Part shown: piece by piece, positions 9,056 to 18,345 of the stretch | How the letters are laid out: every line of letters begins with the position of its first letter | How positions within the stretch are numbered: the stretch's first letter is position 1 | NCBI GenBank assembly: GCA_965218765.1 | Contig: CBDCLU010000005.1 | Span: forward strand, 434,001 to 498,000 | Direction: 5' to 3' | Length of the DNA stretch: 64,000 nt | Source: JBBPYC01 sp965218765 | GTDB lineage: Bacteria > Pseudomonadota > Gammaproteobacteria > Burkholderiales > Burkholderiaceae_C | Notes under the pieces: model-generated | What the model was told of the DNA's origin: nothing | Databases searched by the model: none | What the model saw: only the letters and a program-made list of their open reading frames with translations | Position numbers and translations under genes: made by a program

Positions 9056-12000
9056 CAGGCAGTGGCAATTCGATCGCGAACGCCGTACCCAGGTCTTTGC
9101 CGGAGCTCTCAGCGCGCAGCACGCCACCGTGCTTTTCGATCGTCGCCTTGGCTATAGCAAGTCCGAGGCCCAGGCCACCGAATTCGCGCGCCACCCAGGT
9201 GCCGCCCTGCCGGAACGGATCGAAAATGACCGGCAATGCTTCGGCCTCGATGCCGACCCCGTTGTCCTCGACGACCGCAAAGAAGCGCCCGCCTTCGCTG
9301 CGTGTCGACAGGCGGATCGCGCCGCCGGCCGGGGTGAACTTCGCAGCGTTCTTGAGCAGGTTCCAGACGGCCTGCTGGAGCCGGTTGAAGTCCCCCTCGA
9401 GCCGATGCGCGCCCGCCTCCAGCGCGACCGTCAGACGCTGGTTCTTGTTGCGGATGTCGGGCTCCGAGATCTCGAGCGCCCCCTGGATCGCGGCATGCAG
9501 GTCCATCGGTTCCATGACGATGTCGAACGTGCCGCGCGAGACCCGCGTCAGATCCAGCAGGTCGTCGATCAGGTGCGCCTCGATGCGCACGTTGCGGCGG
9601 ATCAGCTCGTGTGTCGAACGCACCTTTTGATCGAGGTCTTTCCTGAGATCGAGCACCTGCAACGCCGTCATGACGGGCGTGAGCGGCGTGCGCAGCTCGT
9701 GCGAGAGCACAGCCAGGAATGCGTCCTTCGCTTCGCTGGCCGAGACGAGCTGCGCGCGCGCTTCCTCGTTGTCCTTGAGCGCGACGGCCAGCGCGTTTCG
9801 ACTGCGCTCCAATGCTTCCCGGGACGCACGCGATTCACTCTCGTCGCGCATGATCTTCACGAAGCCGAGCGCCGCGCCTGCGGCGTCCTGCATCGGCATC
9901 AGCACCCCGCTGGCCCAGGAGCGGCTGCCGTCCTTGCGCCGATGCGTGCGCTCGTCGAGCGCCCGGCCTGTGGCAAGTGCCGCTGCGGCCTCCTTCGCCG
10001 GCACGCCGGCGGCCCGATCCTCGGCCACGAAGATGAGGTCGATCTGCTGGCCGAGCACCTCCGCCGCGGCGTAGCCGAGCAGCGCTTCGGCGCCGGCGTT
10101 CCAGGTCGTCAGGCGCCGTTCCAGGTCGGTCGAGACGATCGCATAGTCGCGCGCGTTCTCGACCACGAGGCGCAGCCGCTCGTCGCTCAGCCGCAGCGCT
10201 TCCTGCGATACCGCGTACGCCTCGGCCGAGCGCCGTTGCTCGGTCATGTCGATGAAGGTCAGGACAACGCCGGCGATACGGTCGTCCAGGGTCCGATACG
10301 GCAGCGCCCGGGCCAGGAACCAGCGATCGTCGTTGCTGCGCACCTCGCGCTCGAGCGGCGCCAGATCGGCCAGCACCCGGACCAGGTCCTGCTTGAGATC
10401 GACGTAGAGCAGGCGGTGCGTGATGTCCGACAGCGGCCGGCCGAGGTCGTTCGGCAGCAGGTTGAACAGTTCGACCGCCGCTGCCGTGTAGCGCTTGATG
10501 CGCAGCTCGCGGTCGAGAAAGATCGTCGCGATGGCCGACGCGCCCATCAGGTTGTGCAGGTCGCTGTTGGCGTGGCCGAGCTCTTCGACCTTGCTTTTCA
10601 GCTCCTGGTTGAGCGTCATCAGCTCCTCGGCCGTCGACTGCGACTCCTCGCGCCCGGTCTCCAGCTCCTCGGTCGCCGAGCGAAGCTCCTCGTTCATCGC
10701 CTGCAGCTCTTCATTGCTCGCCTTGAGCTCCTCGACCGAGGTTTCATACTGCTCGACGGTGTCGCGCAGGTGCGCCTTCATCTGCACCAGCTCGCGCTCG
10801 AGATGGCGTGCCACAGGGTCGGCGTCGACCGGAAGCCGGGGCGCTGCGTTCGCCCCGTCGCCGTCCGGCATCGATGTGCGCCGGTTGAAGATGACCAGCG
10901 AATAGCCGGCATGCGGTTCGGGCGCCGGCAGCACCCGCAGGTCGACCCGGACCAAGCGGCCGTTGTCTTCCATCGGCAGGTCGTACACGTCGACTTCGTC
11001 CTGCCGCTCGGCCGCCTGGAACAACGCGGAGCGCAGCTCGATGCGCAACATCGGATGCACGAGCTGCAGCAGGTCGTTCGTCGGCGCGCCGCCGGTCATC
11101 TGCAGAAAGCGCCCGGCGCCTTCCGAGAGGTGCACGATCTCGTGCGCGGCGTCGACCACCACCGACGGTGGCGCGACCATCTCGATCAGCTTGTAATGCA
11201 GCTCGGCGGCCCCGATGGCGCCGGCCTGCACTGCATCCGGCGCGTGGGTGGGCGCTTCGGGCGCCAGGGCGCGCGGAATCACCGGCCCGGCCTTGATGAG
11301 GTTGGCGGCCATCGCGCGCGCGATCGCGCCGGCACCGCTGGGCAGCGCCGCCTCAGCGCGCGGCGGCTGTCGATGCGAATAGAGCCGGTGCTTGCGGTCG
11401 ATGGCCGAGAACAGCGGGTCGGCTTCGTCGATCGTCTCGGAGGTGCCCAGGAACAGCAGGCCGTCCAGGCGCAGCGCGAAGTGGAAGATGTCGAACGCCC
11501 GCTTCTGCGCGTCGCGATTGAGGTAGATCAGGACGTTGCGACAGGTGACGAGGTCCAGGCGCGAGAACGGCGAGTCCTTCAGCAGGTCGTGCATCGCGAA
11601 CAGCACGATCTCGCGCAGATCGCCCTTGACTCGATAGCCGCGCGCCTCCTTGATAAAGAAGCGCCTGAGGCGGTCCTCGGACAAATCGGCCGTGATGACT
11701 GTCGGGTAGATGCCGGCGCGGGCCGTGTGAATCGCCTCTCCGTTGATGTCGGTCGCAAACACCTGCAGCTGCGGCGGCCTGTCGAGACCGGCGGCATGCT
11801 CCTGCAGCAGCATCGCCACCGAATATGCCTCTTCTCCGGTCGCGCAGGCGGTGACCCAGACCCGCACCGTGTCGCCGGCGGTCTTGCCTTCGAACAGTTG
11901 CGGGATCTGCTGTTCAAGGGCGTCGAACGCGTCGCGGTCGCGAAAGAAATTGGTGACGCTGATCAGCACGTCCTGCAGCAGCGCGCCCGCTTCGCCGGCA

Positions 12001-12913
12001 CGCGTGCGCAGACAGTCGAGGTAGCCCGCGAGCTCGCTCGTCCCGTTGACCAGCATGCGCCGGCCGATGCGGCGCAGGATGGTGGCCCGCTTGTAGTAGG
12101 AAAAGTCGTAGCCGGTGCGGGTGCGCAGGTAGGCCAGCACGTCGCGCAGCATGGCTTCATCATCCGCGGCGTCGGACGGCGCCGGCGCGGCCGGCTGCGG
12201 CCCTTCTTCGGGCGGGAGCTTGAGCTGCCGCTCCTGTGCGACGTAGGCCAGCAGACGCGCGGGCATGCCGGCAACGGGCAGCACCCAGTCCACCATGCCG
12301 GTGGCGATCGCCGAGCGCGGCATGCCCGAATGCTCGGCATCGTCGGGGTCCTGCGCGACGGTCAGGCCGCCGCGTTCCTTGATGCGCTTGATGCCGATCG
12401 CGCCGTCGCCGTCGGCACCGACAGCACGATCGCCGAGGCATGCGGGCCGTGCGTGTCGGCGAGCGTGCGGAAGAACAGGTCGACGGAGGTGCGCTTGCCC
12501 TGCTCGCGATCCAGGTCGGCCAGGCGCAGCCAGCCGTCGGCCGAGTGCAGCGACTTGCCCGGCGGAATCACGTAGATGTGATTGGGCTCGACCTTGGTCG
12601 TCACCTTGACCTGCAGGACCGGCATCGGCGTTGCGCGCTGCAGCAACTGGTCGAGTGTGCTCTCCCGGTCGGGCGCGAGGTGCATGACGACGACGAAGGC
12701 CATGCCGGAATCGCCGGGCATGGCCTTGAAGAACTCGATCAGCGCCGGAATGCCGCCAGCCGATCCGCCGAGGCCGATTATCGGCAGCGTCTGAAAACCG
12801 TAGCTCGGGACCGGATCGTCGATCAATTCGGCCAGCGCCTCCTCGGCGGCGTCCGGCGCGTGCCGTTGAGGCTCGTTCACGGGCTCGGGCGGGTGCGATG
12901 AAGACGCTTCCAT
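9015..12913 (-). CDS. CheB-CheR-PAS-histidine kinase fusion, frameshifted in the CheB domain
   Basis: About 1300 residues. Order of domains: CheB methylesterase (GLGGSAGG serine, VVVMHLAPDR histidine); CheR methyltransferase (VWVTACATGEEAYS SAM motif, LVTCRNVLIYLN); a long coiled coil rich in E-E-L (about 10600-10800 on the plus strand); PAS domains; HisKA with H in AVLSHELRTPL; and HATPase (N-box LLKNAAKF, G-box DNGVGI). The ATG at 12913 overlaps the stop of the preceding kinase gene (ATGA). The frame breaks near 12416-12421: up to HASAIVLS it reads in one frame, then DGDGAIGIKRIKERGG in another, as if one G was lost from a GGG run in L-S-G-A-D-G. The break falls on the CheB catalytic Asp motif. 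It may be a real lesion or a sequencing error; if real, only the CheB part (about 165 residues) is made from the normal start. Confidence 0.85.
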
Positions 12914-14085
12914 CAGGCTTCGGCCTCCGCATCGGCGGCGTGGGCGCTGGGCGTCCGATCGTGCGTCCGGGGCAGCGTCACCGTGAACGTCGTGCCTTCG
13001 GCCGCGGACGAGGTGACCTCGATCCGGCCATCGTGCGCCTGGGCAATTTCGCGGCTGATGTAGAGGCCCAGGCCGAGACTCGCCGGGTCGTTGCTGCGCT
13101 CGGCCTCCCGGACGACGCCGCGCGCCAGCGGATCGAAGATGCGCCCGATCATCTCGGGCGCGATCGCAGTCCCCTCGTGGTGCACCGTCACAACCACTTG
13201 GTCGTCGTCGCGCCGCGCCGCGACCCGCACGGGACGCCCGGCTTCATCGTGCTGGATCGCATGGTCGACCAGATTGGAGAGCAGCTGCGCGAGGCGGCCG
13301 GCGTCCCAGTCTCCGGGCAGATCGTCGTCGCATTCGAAGCTCAGGCCAGCTTCCGGATGAAGCGCGCAAAGCTCGTCGAACGTCTGGCTCAAGACCGGGC
13401 CGAGCTGAAACCGCGTGAAAGTCATCGGCAACCGGGTGCCGAGGCGCGTGCGCGTGAAGTCGAGCAGGTCGTTGATCATGCGCGTCATGCGCTCGCCCGC
13501 GCCCTGCAGGCGCGCGGCTGCCTTTGCCGACAGGCCGACGAGCGTGCTGTCGCGTTGCAGCACCTGGGCGCCGATCATCATGGTGGCCAGCGGGCTGCGC
13601 AGGTCGTGGCTGAGCACGCCGAGAAAGAGTTCCCGCGCGTGCTCGATGCGGGCGCTGTACCAGGCGACCGCCTCGATCAGGCTCTGGTCCATCGCCTCGT
13701 TGAAGCGCACCAGTTCCTCGAAACCGGGGTCGTCGGGCTTGGCCGCCGCCCAGTGCCGCATCACGGAAGCGCGCAGCGCGCGGTATTCGGAGGCCATCTG
13801 ATCGAGCGTGAAGCCTTGCGTGAGCCGGATGGCGGCGTGGCGCTGCGAACAGTCGGTGACAGCCGGCGCGTGGTCGGGTTGCAGCCCTTGCGACTTGTCG
13901 CGCTGCTCGGCCTTCGACTGCGCGGTCACCATGTCGGCAGCGATCGCCGTGAGCAGCTCGGCGGCGCTGTCGCGCAGCCCCTTGGGGCTGAGCCGATGCG
14001 CCACCGGCAGGCGCGTGCTCGCGTGCTCCTGCCAGTCGACGAGCAGCGGCTCGAGGTTCTTGAGGATGAACAGTGCGAGGCTCAT
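12913..14085 (-). CDS. sensor histidine kinase with RsbRD-type N-terminal domain
   Basis: A 390-residue soluble kinase. The start is at ATG 14085, giving MSLALFILKNLEPLL. The N-terminal 150 residues form an all-helical domain like the N-terminal part of RsbRD (RsbT co-antagonist), with no membrane segment. The phosphorylation site is H of GVLSHDLRSPL at about residue 160. The ATP-binding domain has a modified N-box (NLVDHAIQ) and G1 box (HHEGTAI for DNGxGI), with an intact F-box and G2 (LGLGLYISREI). This variant is common in this kinase group, so the loss of the usual residues need not mean inactivity. It is the first gene of the signalling operon, with a palindrome at its start. Confidence 0.87.
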   Translation of the reverse strand: MSLALFILKNLEPLLVDWQEHASTRLPVAHRLSPKGLRDSAAELLTAIAADMVTAQSKAEQRDKSQGLQPDHAPAVTDCSQRHAAIRLTQGFTLDQMASEYRALRASVMRHWAAAKPDDPGFEELVRFNEAMDQSLIEAVAWYSARIEHARELFLGVLSHDLRSPLATMMIGAQVLQRDSTLVGLSAKAAARLQGAGERMTRMINDLLDFTRTRLGTRLPMTFTRFQLGPVLSQTFDELCALHPEAGLSFECDDDLPGDWDAGRLAQLLSNLVDHAIQHDEAGRPVRVAARRDDDQVVVTVHHEGTAIAPEMIGRIFDPLARGVVREAERSNDPASLGLGLYISREIAQAHDGRIEVTSSAAEGTTFTVTLPRTHDRTPSAHAADAEAEA

Positions 14086-14087
14086 GC

Positions 14088-14102
14088 ACCGATAGTATCG
14101 GT
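14088..14102. promoter_or_regulatory. perfect palindrome, candidate operator
   Basis: ACCGATA-G-TATCGGT is a perfect 7-bp inverted repeat with a one-base centre. It ends two bases before the start codon of the RsbRD-type kinase (14085, minus strand). A protein bound here would block transcription or translation of the signalling operon. The binding protein is unknown. Confidence 0.45.
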
Positions 14103-14428
14103 CGGATGCGTTGCAGACATGCCGTTGCGAGCCGCAACAACGTTCGTCGCTGCCGAGGGTTGGGCAGCGCTCATTTCGCACGCGGAGACCGGTGAACCGC
14201 GCCGGCACGGAAGGCTTCAGGCGTTCGACCTGTCCATCGCAGCATGGGCCCAAGTGTCACCCGGTCAACCGGCGGGCTGACCACGCAAGGCAATTGACGA
14301 TGCGCCGTCTGGCCCTCACATCTGGCTCCTGGTGGACCTGGTCGTTTCGGCTTCATGCACTTGTGGTGAGGTGCAGTGTCGCGGGCTAGCCGGCGGTTGC
14401 AGCGCCAGTGCGGCTGCGCATTCTGCAA
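14103..14428. other. intergenic region between the kinase operon and the LysR gene
   Basis: About 330 bases upstream of the kinase operon and downstream of the LysR gene. I see no convincing coding frame, RNA gene or strong promoter. It probably carries the promoter of the kinase operon on the minus strand. Confidence 0.5.
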
Positions 14429-15358
14429 TCAACCCGTGGCCGCGCTTCGCAGATGCTCGAGCAACATCGTCGTCGCGGGCGCGAGCGGGGTACCGGCGCG
14501 GGTCGCCACCACCAGGTTGCGCTCGGCCCAGGGCTCGGCCAGCTGCAACGCTTTGATCCGGTTCGGATCCAGCATCAGGTCCAGCGCGCCGCGTGGCAGC
14601 ACGCCCAGGCCCAGGTCGGCGGCGATCATCTCGCACATCGCGCCGTAGCTGCGCACCTGAACGCGCAGGCGCAGCGGCAGGCCAACGTGTCCGGCCTGGC
14701 GCGCGATCAGCTCGAGCAGCGAGCTGCTTCGGTTCAAGCCGACGAAGTCGAACGCCAGACATTCCCGGAACGTGACGCTGCGCTGCGTGGCCAGCGGATG
14801 GTCGCGCGCGCAGGCGACCACCAGTTCGTCGCTTTGAAACGGATACAGCGACAGGCCGTGCGCGGGCGTGTCTTCGGCGAACACGCCGACATCGGCCAGG
14901 CCGTCGAGCAATGCGCGCACGATGTCGCCGCTCAGCTGCTCTTCCACCTCGATGCGGATGTCGGGCGACGCCCGCATGAAGTCGGCCAGCGTGGCCGGCA
15001 GGAACTCGGTCAGCGCCGACATGTTGGCCCACAACCGCACATGACCGCGCGCGCCGCGCGAATGCTCTTTGAGTTCGCTGCTGAACTGCTCGAACCCCTG
15101 GAACAGCCGCATTGCATGCTGCAGCGCGACATGCCCGGCCGAAGTCGGCACGACGCCTTGCGCGGTGCGCTCGAGCAGCACCGAGCCGGTCGCTTCCTCG
15201 AAGTCCGACAGGCGCCGGCTGGCTGCCGACAACGCCAGATGACAGCGCTCCGCGCCCTTGGTGATGCTGCCCGCACTGACCACCGCGCAGAACAGCCGCA
15301 AGGTCACGAAGTCGACCCGGGCCGGATTGATGGAAACGGTCGTGACGGTGGCAGGCAT
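14429..15358 (-). CDS. LysR-family transcriptional regulator
   Basis: A 309-residue LTTR. The winged helix-turn-helix is at about residues 16-75 (LRLFCAVVSAGSITKGAERCHLALSAASRRL). The helix-turn-helix has the usual S-x-S-R-R-L end, and a two-lobed effector domain follows (LxxFLPATLADFM, DVGVFAEDTP, GLGVLPRGAL). It is divergent from the CoA-transferase gene across a 112-base region that contains T-N11-A-type dyads, the classic LTTR layout. It probably regulates the CoA-transferase/HMG-CoA-lyase genes in response to an acyl-CoA or organic acid ligand. The regulatory target is an inference from this layout. Confidence 0.9.
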   Translation of the reverse strand: MPATVTTVSINPARVDFVTLRLFCAVVSAGSITKGAERCHLALSAASRRLSDFEEATGSVLLERTAQGVVPTSAGHVALQHAMRLFQGFEQFSSELKEHSRGARGHVRLWANMSALTEFLPATLADFMRASPDIRIEVEEQLSGDIVRALLDGLADVGVFAEDTPAHGLSLYPFQSDELVVACARDHPLATQRSVTFRECLAFDFVGLNRSSSLLELIARQAGHVGLPLRLRVQVRSYGAMCEMIAADLGLGVLPRGALDLMLDPNRIKALQLAEPWAERNLVVATRAGTPLAPATTMLLEHLRSAATG

Positions 15359-15375
15359 GTCTCCTCCGAAGGGCC

Positions 15376-15411
15376 TTCACGTTTTGCGAAGTGCCTGTGC
15401 CGATGCGGCAA
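15376..15411. promoter_or_regulatory. candidate LysR binding sites
   Basis: CTTC-N9-GAAG at 15376-15392 contains a T-N11-A core, followed by TGCC-N5-GGCA at 15399-15411. Both are inverted repeats placed just upstream of the predicted -35 box of the CoA-transferase promoter, where a LysR activator would bind. Confidence 0.5.
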
Positions 15412-15412
15412 T

Positions 15413-15441
15413 TGTGGAGCAGCGACCCGCTGCCTAGACTG
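15413..15441 (+). promoter_or_regulatory. sigma-70 type promoter of the CoA-transferase gene
   Basis: TTGTGG (15413-15418) and TAGACT (15436-15441) are separated by 17 bases and lie about 30 bases before the ATG at 15471. Both boxes are imperfect, consistent with a promoter that needs an activator. Confidence 0.5.
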
Positions 15442-15470
15442 GCCCGCAAGCACTTCCCACAGGAGACAAC

Positions 15471-16682
15471 ATGAACGCGGATGCACCCTTCACACCCGGC
15501 GCCCTGAAAGGCCTTCGCGTGATCGAGATGGGCCAGTTGATCGCCGGTCCGTTCGCCAGCAAGACGCTGGGTGACTTCGGCGCCGAGGTGATCAAGATCG
15601 AGCCGCCCGGTGCCGGCGACCCGCTGCGCAACTGGCGCCTGATCAAGGAAGGGACTTCCGTCTGGTGGCAGGTGCAGTCGCGCAACAAGCGCTCGATCGC
15701 GCTCGATCTGCGCAAAAAAGAAGGCCAGGACATCGCGCGTCAATTGATCGCCGAGGCCGACGTGCTGATCGAAAACTTCCGCCCCGGCACGCTCGAAGGC
15801 TGGGGCCTGGACTACGAGACGCTGTCCACGCTCAACCCCGGCCTCGTCATGCTGCGCATCTCCGGCTACGGCCAGACCGGCCCGTACCGCGACCTGCCCG
15901 GCTTCGGCGCGATCGGCGAGGCGATGGGCGGGCTGCGGCACCTGACCGGCGAGCCGGGCCGCGTGCCGGTGCGCTGCGGCATCTCGATCGGCGACACGCT
16001 GGCCGCGCTGCACGGCACCATCGGCGTGCTGACCGCGCTGTATCACCGCAAGGTCAACGGCGGCCAGGGCCAGGTGATCGACGTGGCGCTGCATGAAGCG
16101 GTGTTCAACGTGATGGAGAGCCTGCTGCCCGAATACAGCGCGTTCGGCGCGGTGCGCGAAGCCGCCGGCAGCGCGCTGCCCGGCATCGCGCCATCCAACG
16201 CGTACCGCTGCGCGGACGGCTACGTGCTGATTGCGGGCAACGGCGACAGCATCTTCAAGCGGCTCATGCAGGTGATCGACCGGGGCGACCTGGGCAACGA
16301 CGCGCAGCTCGCGAACAACGCGGGCCGCGTGTCGCGGGTCGAGGAACTCGACGCGGCGATCGGCGAATGGACGCTGACCCGCACGGTGGAAGACGTGCTC
16401 GCCAACCTAGGCGAAGCCCGCGTGCCGGCCGGCAAGGTCTACACCGCGAAGGACATCGCCGAAGACCCGCACTACCGAGCCCGCAACATGATCCTGACCC
16501 AGACCACGCGCGACGGCTACGACGTCGAAGTGCCGGGCGTGGTGCCAAAGCTGATGGGCACGCCCGGCACCGTGCGCTCGTCGGCGCCGAAGCTCGGCGA
16601 CGATACGGATGCGGTGCTGCGCGAGATGGGGCTCTCGGACGACAACATCGCTGCGTTGCGCAGCCGGGGAGTGGTCGCTTGA
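15471..16682 (+). CDS. class III (CaiB/BaiF-type) CoA-transferase
   Basis: Transfers CoA between carboxylic acids through an aspartyl intermediate. It has 403 residues, and AGGAGA lies upstream of the ATG. Family features are GLRVIEMGQLIAGPFA at the N-terminus, DFGAEVIKIEPP, NKRSIALDL, the G-Y-G-Q-T-G-P-Y loop, and the probable nucleophilic Asp in ISIGDTLAALHG. It is the first gene of an operon with an HMG-CoA-lyase-like enzyme and a leuC/leuD remnant, and is under LysR control. A role in activating a branched or hydroxy dicarboxylic acid is likely; the exact substrate is unknown. Confidence 0.9.
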   Translation: MNADAPFTPGALKGLRVIEMGQLIAGPFASKTLGDFGAEVIKIEPPGAGDPLRNWRLIKEGTSVWWQVQSRNKRSIALDLRKKEGQDIARQLIAEADVLIENFRPGTLEGWGLDYETLSTLNPGLVMLRISGYGQTGPYRDLPGFGAIGEAMGGLRHLTGEPGRVPVRCGISIGDTLAALHGTIGVLTALYHRKVNGGQGQVIDVALHEAVFNVMESLLPEYSAFGAVREAAGSALPGIAPSNAYRCADGYVLIAGNGDSIFKRLMQVIDRGDLGNDAQLANNAGRVSRVEELDAAIGEWTLTRTVEDVLANLGEARVPAGKVYTAKDIAEDPHYRARNMILTQTTRDGYDVEVPGVVPKLMGTPGTVRSSAPKLGDDTDAVLREMGLSDDNIAALRSRGVVA

Positions 16683-16788
16683 GCCGCGCAGAGGGGCCCT
16701 GCACAGCGGGGATCGAAGCGAGCGAAAGCGACCAGAGCACCGATAGCGCGGCGGTGGATCGAAACAGCAATTTCACGGAGATGCTGGT

Positions 16789-17784
16789 ATGAATGAAACA
16801 ACGAACAACGCCGTCTGGAACGGCGCAAAAAAGCGCATCCACATGCAGGAAGTCGGCACGCGCGACGGCCTGCAGGTCGAACCTGTTTTTGTCCCGACCG
16901 ACGCGAAGATTGCCCTGGTGAACGCACTGTCGGGTGCCGGTCTCGCGAAGATCGAAGTCACGGCGTTCGTGTCGCCGAAGGCCATTCCCGCGCTGGCCGA
17001 CGGCGAGATCGTGCTGCGCGAGATCGAACGCGCGCCCGGCGTGATCTACAGCGCGCTGGTGCCGAACGTGCGCGGCGCCGAGCGGGCTATTCAATCGCGC
17101 ACCGACGAGATGAACCTCGTGATGTCGGCGACCGAGACGCACAACCTGTCGAACCTGCGCATGACGCGCGAGCAGTCGTTCGCGGCGCTGTCGCAGGTGA
17201 ACACACTGGCGCGCGACGCGAACGTGGCGGTGAACGTCTCGCTGTCCTGCGCGTTCGGCTGCCCGATGGAAGGCGACGTGCCGGTGGCCACCGTGATGGA
17301 CTGGTGCGCGCGCTATGTCGAGCAGCTCGGTGCGCATGGCGTCACCTTGTGCGACACCACCGACATGGCGTATCCGGGCCAGGTGGCCGAGATCACGCGC
17401 GCGTTCAAGCAGCGCTGGCCGGATACGGAAGTCACGCTGCACTTCCACAACACGCGCGGCATGGGCCTGGCCAACGTGCTGGCCGCGATCGATGCGGGGG
17501 CGGGCCGCTTCGATGCGTCGGTCGGCGGCATCGGCGGCTGCCCGTATGCGCCGGGCGCGACCGGCAACGTCTGCAGCGAGGAGATCGTGCATGCGCTGGA
17601 GCTGATGGGCTATGACACCGGCGTCGATCTGGAGCGGCTGATTGCCGCGTCGAACCGCCTGCCTGGGCTGATCGGGCACGACATCCCGAGCCAGATCGTG
17701 AAGGCCGGGCGCCGGCTCGACCTGCACACGCCGCCGGTTGACTTCGAGGAGATCCGCGAGCGGGCTCTTGCGCGGGGAGCCTGA
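16789..17784 (+). CDS. hydroxymethylglutaryl-CoA lyase family enzyme
   Basis: DRE-TIM metallolyase of 331 residues. The metal and catalytic motifs are visible: QEVGTRDGLQ at the N-terminal end, LHFHNTRGMGLAN (two His ligands) and the Cys loop GGIGGCPYAPGATGN. Typical HMG-CoA lyases have about 300 residues; the N-terminal 15 residues are an extension. It cleaves 3-hydroxy-3-methylglutaryl-CoA or a related citramalyl-type CoA to acetyl-CoA and a keto acid. It follows the CoA-transferase gene by about 100 bases and precedes the leuC remnant by one base. The operon suggests that a CoA-transferase activates the acid and the lyase then cleaves it. Confidence 0.88.
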   Translation: MNETTNNAVWNGAKKRIHMQEVGTRDGLQVEPVFVPTDAKIALVNALSGAGLAKIEVTAFVSPKAIPALADGEIVLREIERAPGVIYSALVPNVRGAERAIQSRTDEMNLVMSATETHNLSNLRMTREQSFAALSQVNTLARDANVAVNVSLSCAFGCPMEGDVPVATVMDWCARYVEQLGAHGVTLCDTTDMAYPGQVAEITRAFKQRWPDTEVTLHFHNTRGMGLANVLAAIDAGAGRFDASVGGIGGCPYAPGATGNVCSEEIVHALELMGYDTGVDLERLIAASNRLPGLIGHDIPSQIVKAGRRLDLHTPPVDFEEIRERALARGA

Positions 17785-17785
17785 C

Positions 17786-18345
17786 GTGGCGACCGAACCG
17801 CAAACCCTGTTTGGAAAAGCTCTTGCAGCGCCACGTCGTGCACGGCGCTATTCAGACCGTGGCGAGCCGGGGCAGGGCCACGCGAAGCGCCCGATCACCC
17901 CGACTTCGCGCTGAACCAGCCGCACTACGCAGGCGCGCCAATCCTGCTCACGCGCGAGAACTTCGGCGGCGGCTCGAGCCGTGGGCACGCGCCCTGGGCG
18001 TTGCACGACTTCGGCATCCGCTGCCTGATCGCGCCGAGCTTAGGCGACATCTTTCATGGCAACTTCTTCAAGAACGGCATGCTGCCGATCACGCTGGCGC
18101 CGGAGGCAGTCGCCCGGTTGTTCGACACGATGGACGCCACGCCGGGGTTTCGGCTGAACATCGATCTGACCGCGCAGACCGTGACGCTGCCGGACGGCGC
18201 AGTGCGGCGCTTCGAGATCGACGCCGAGCGCAAGCGCCGGCTGCTGGGCAGGCTCGACGACATTCCGCTGACGTTGCAGCGGGCCGACCGGATCCGCGCT
18301 TACGAGGCGCAGCGCCGGCTTGCCGAGCCGTGGTTGTTTGCCTGA
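17786..18345 (+). pseudogene. collapsed leuC/leuD pair (aconitase-family dehydratase remnant)
   Basis: GTG at 17786 begins a LeuC-like N-terminus (MATEPQTLF). A one-base shift then gives EKLLQRHVVHGAI, the typical LeuC start. Within about 60 bases the sequence jumps to the middle of a LeuD-like small subunit in another frame: HPDFALNQPHYAGAPILLTRENF, IAPSLGDIFHGNFFKNGMLPI, and on to the stop at 18345. Nearly all of leuC and the first part of leuD are therefore deleted. In the LeuD part, the usual N-F-G-C-G-S-S-R-E-H motif reads NFGGGSSRGH. A TTG at 18001 could start a 114-residue remnant, but no function is expected. The pair was probably a hydro-lyase for the operon's dicarboxylic acid. Confidence 0.8.

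Noticed and set aside
8976..12575. A 1199-codon open frame on the plus strand opposite the hybrid kinase
   Set aside because: It is an antisense frame of a high-GC gene with arginine-, glutamine- and histidine-rich composition and no recognisable motif.
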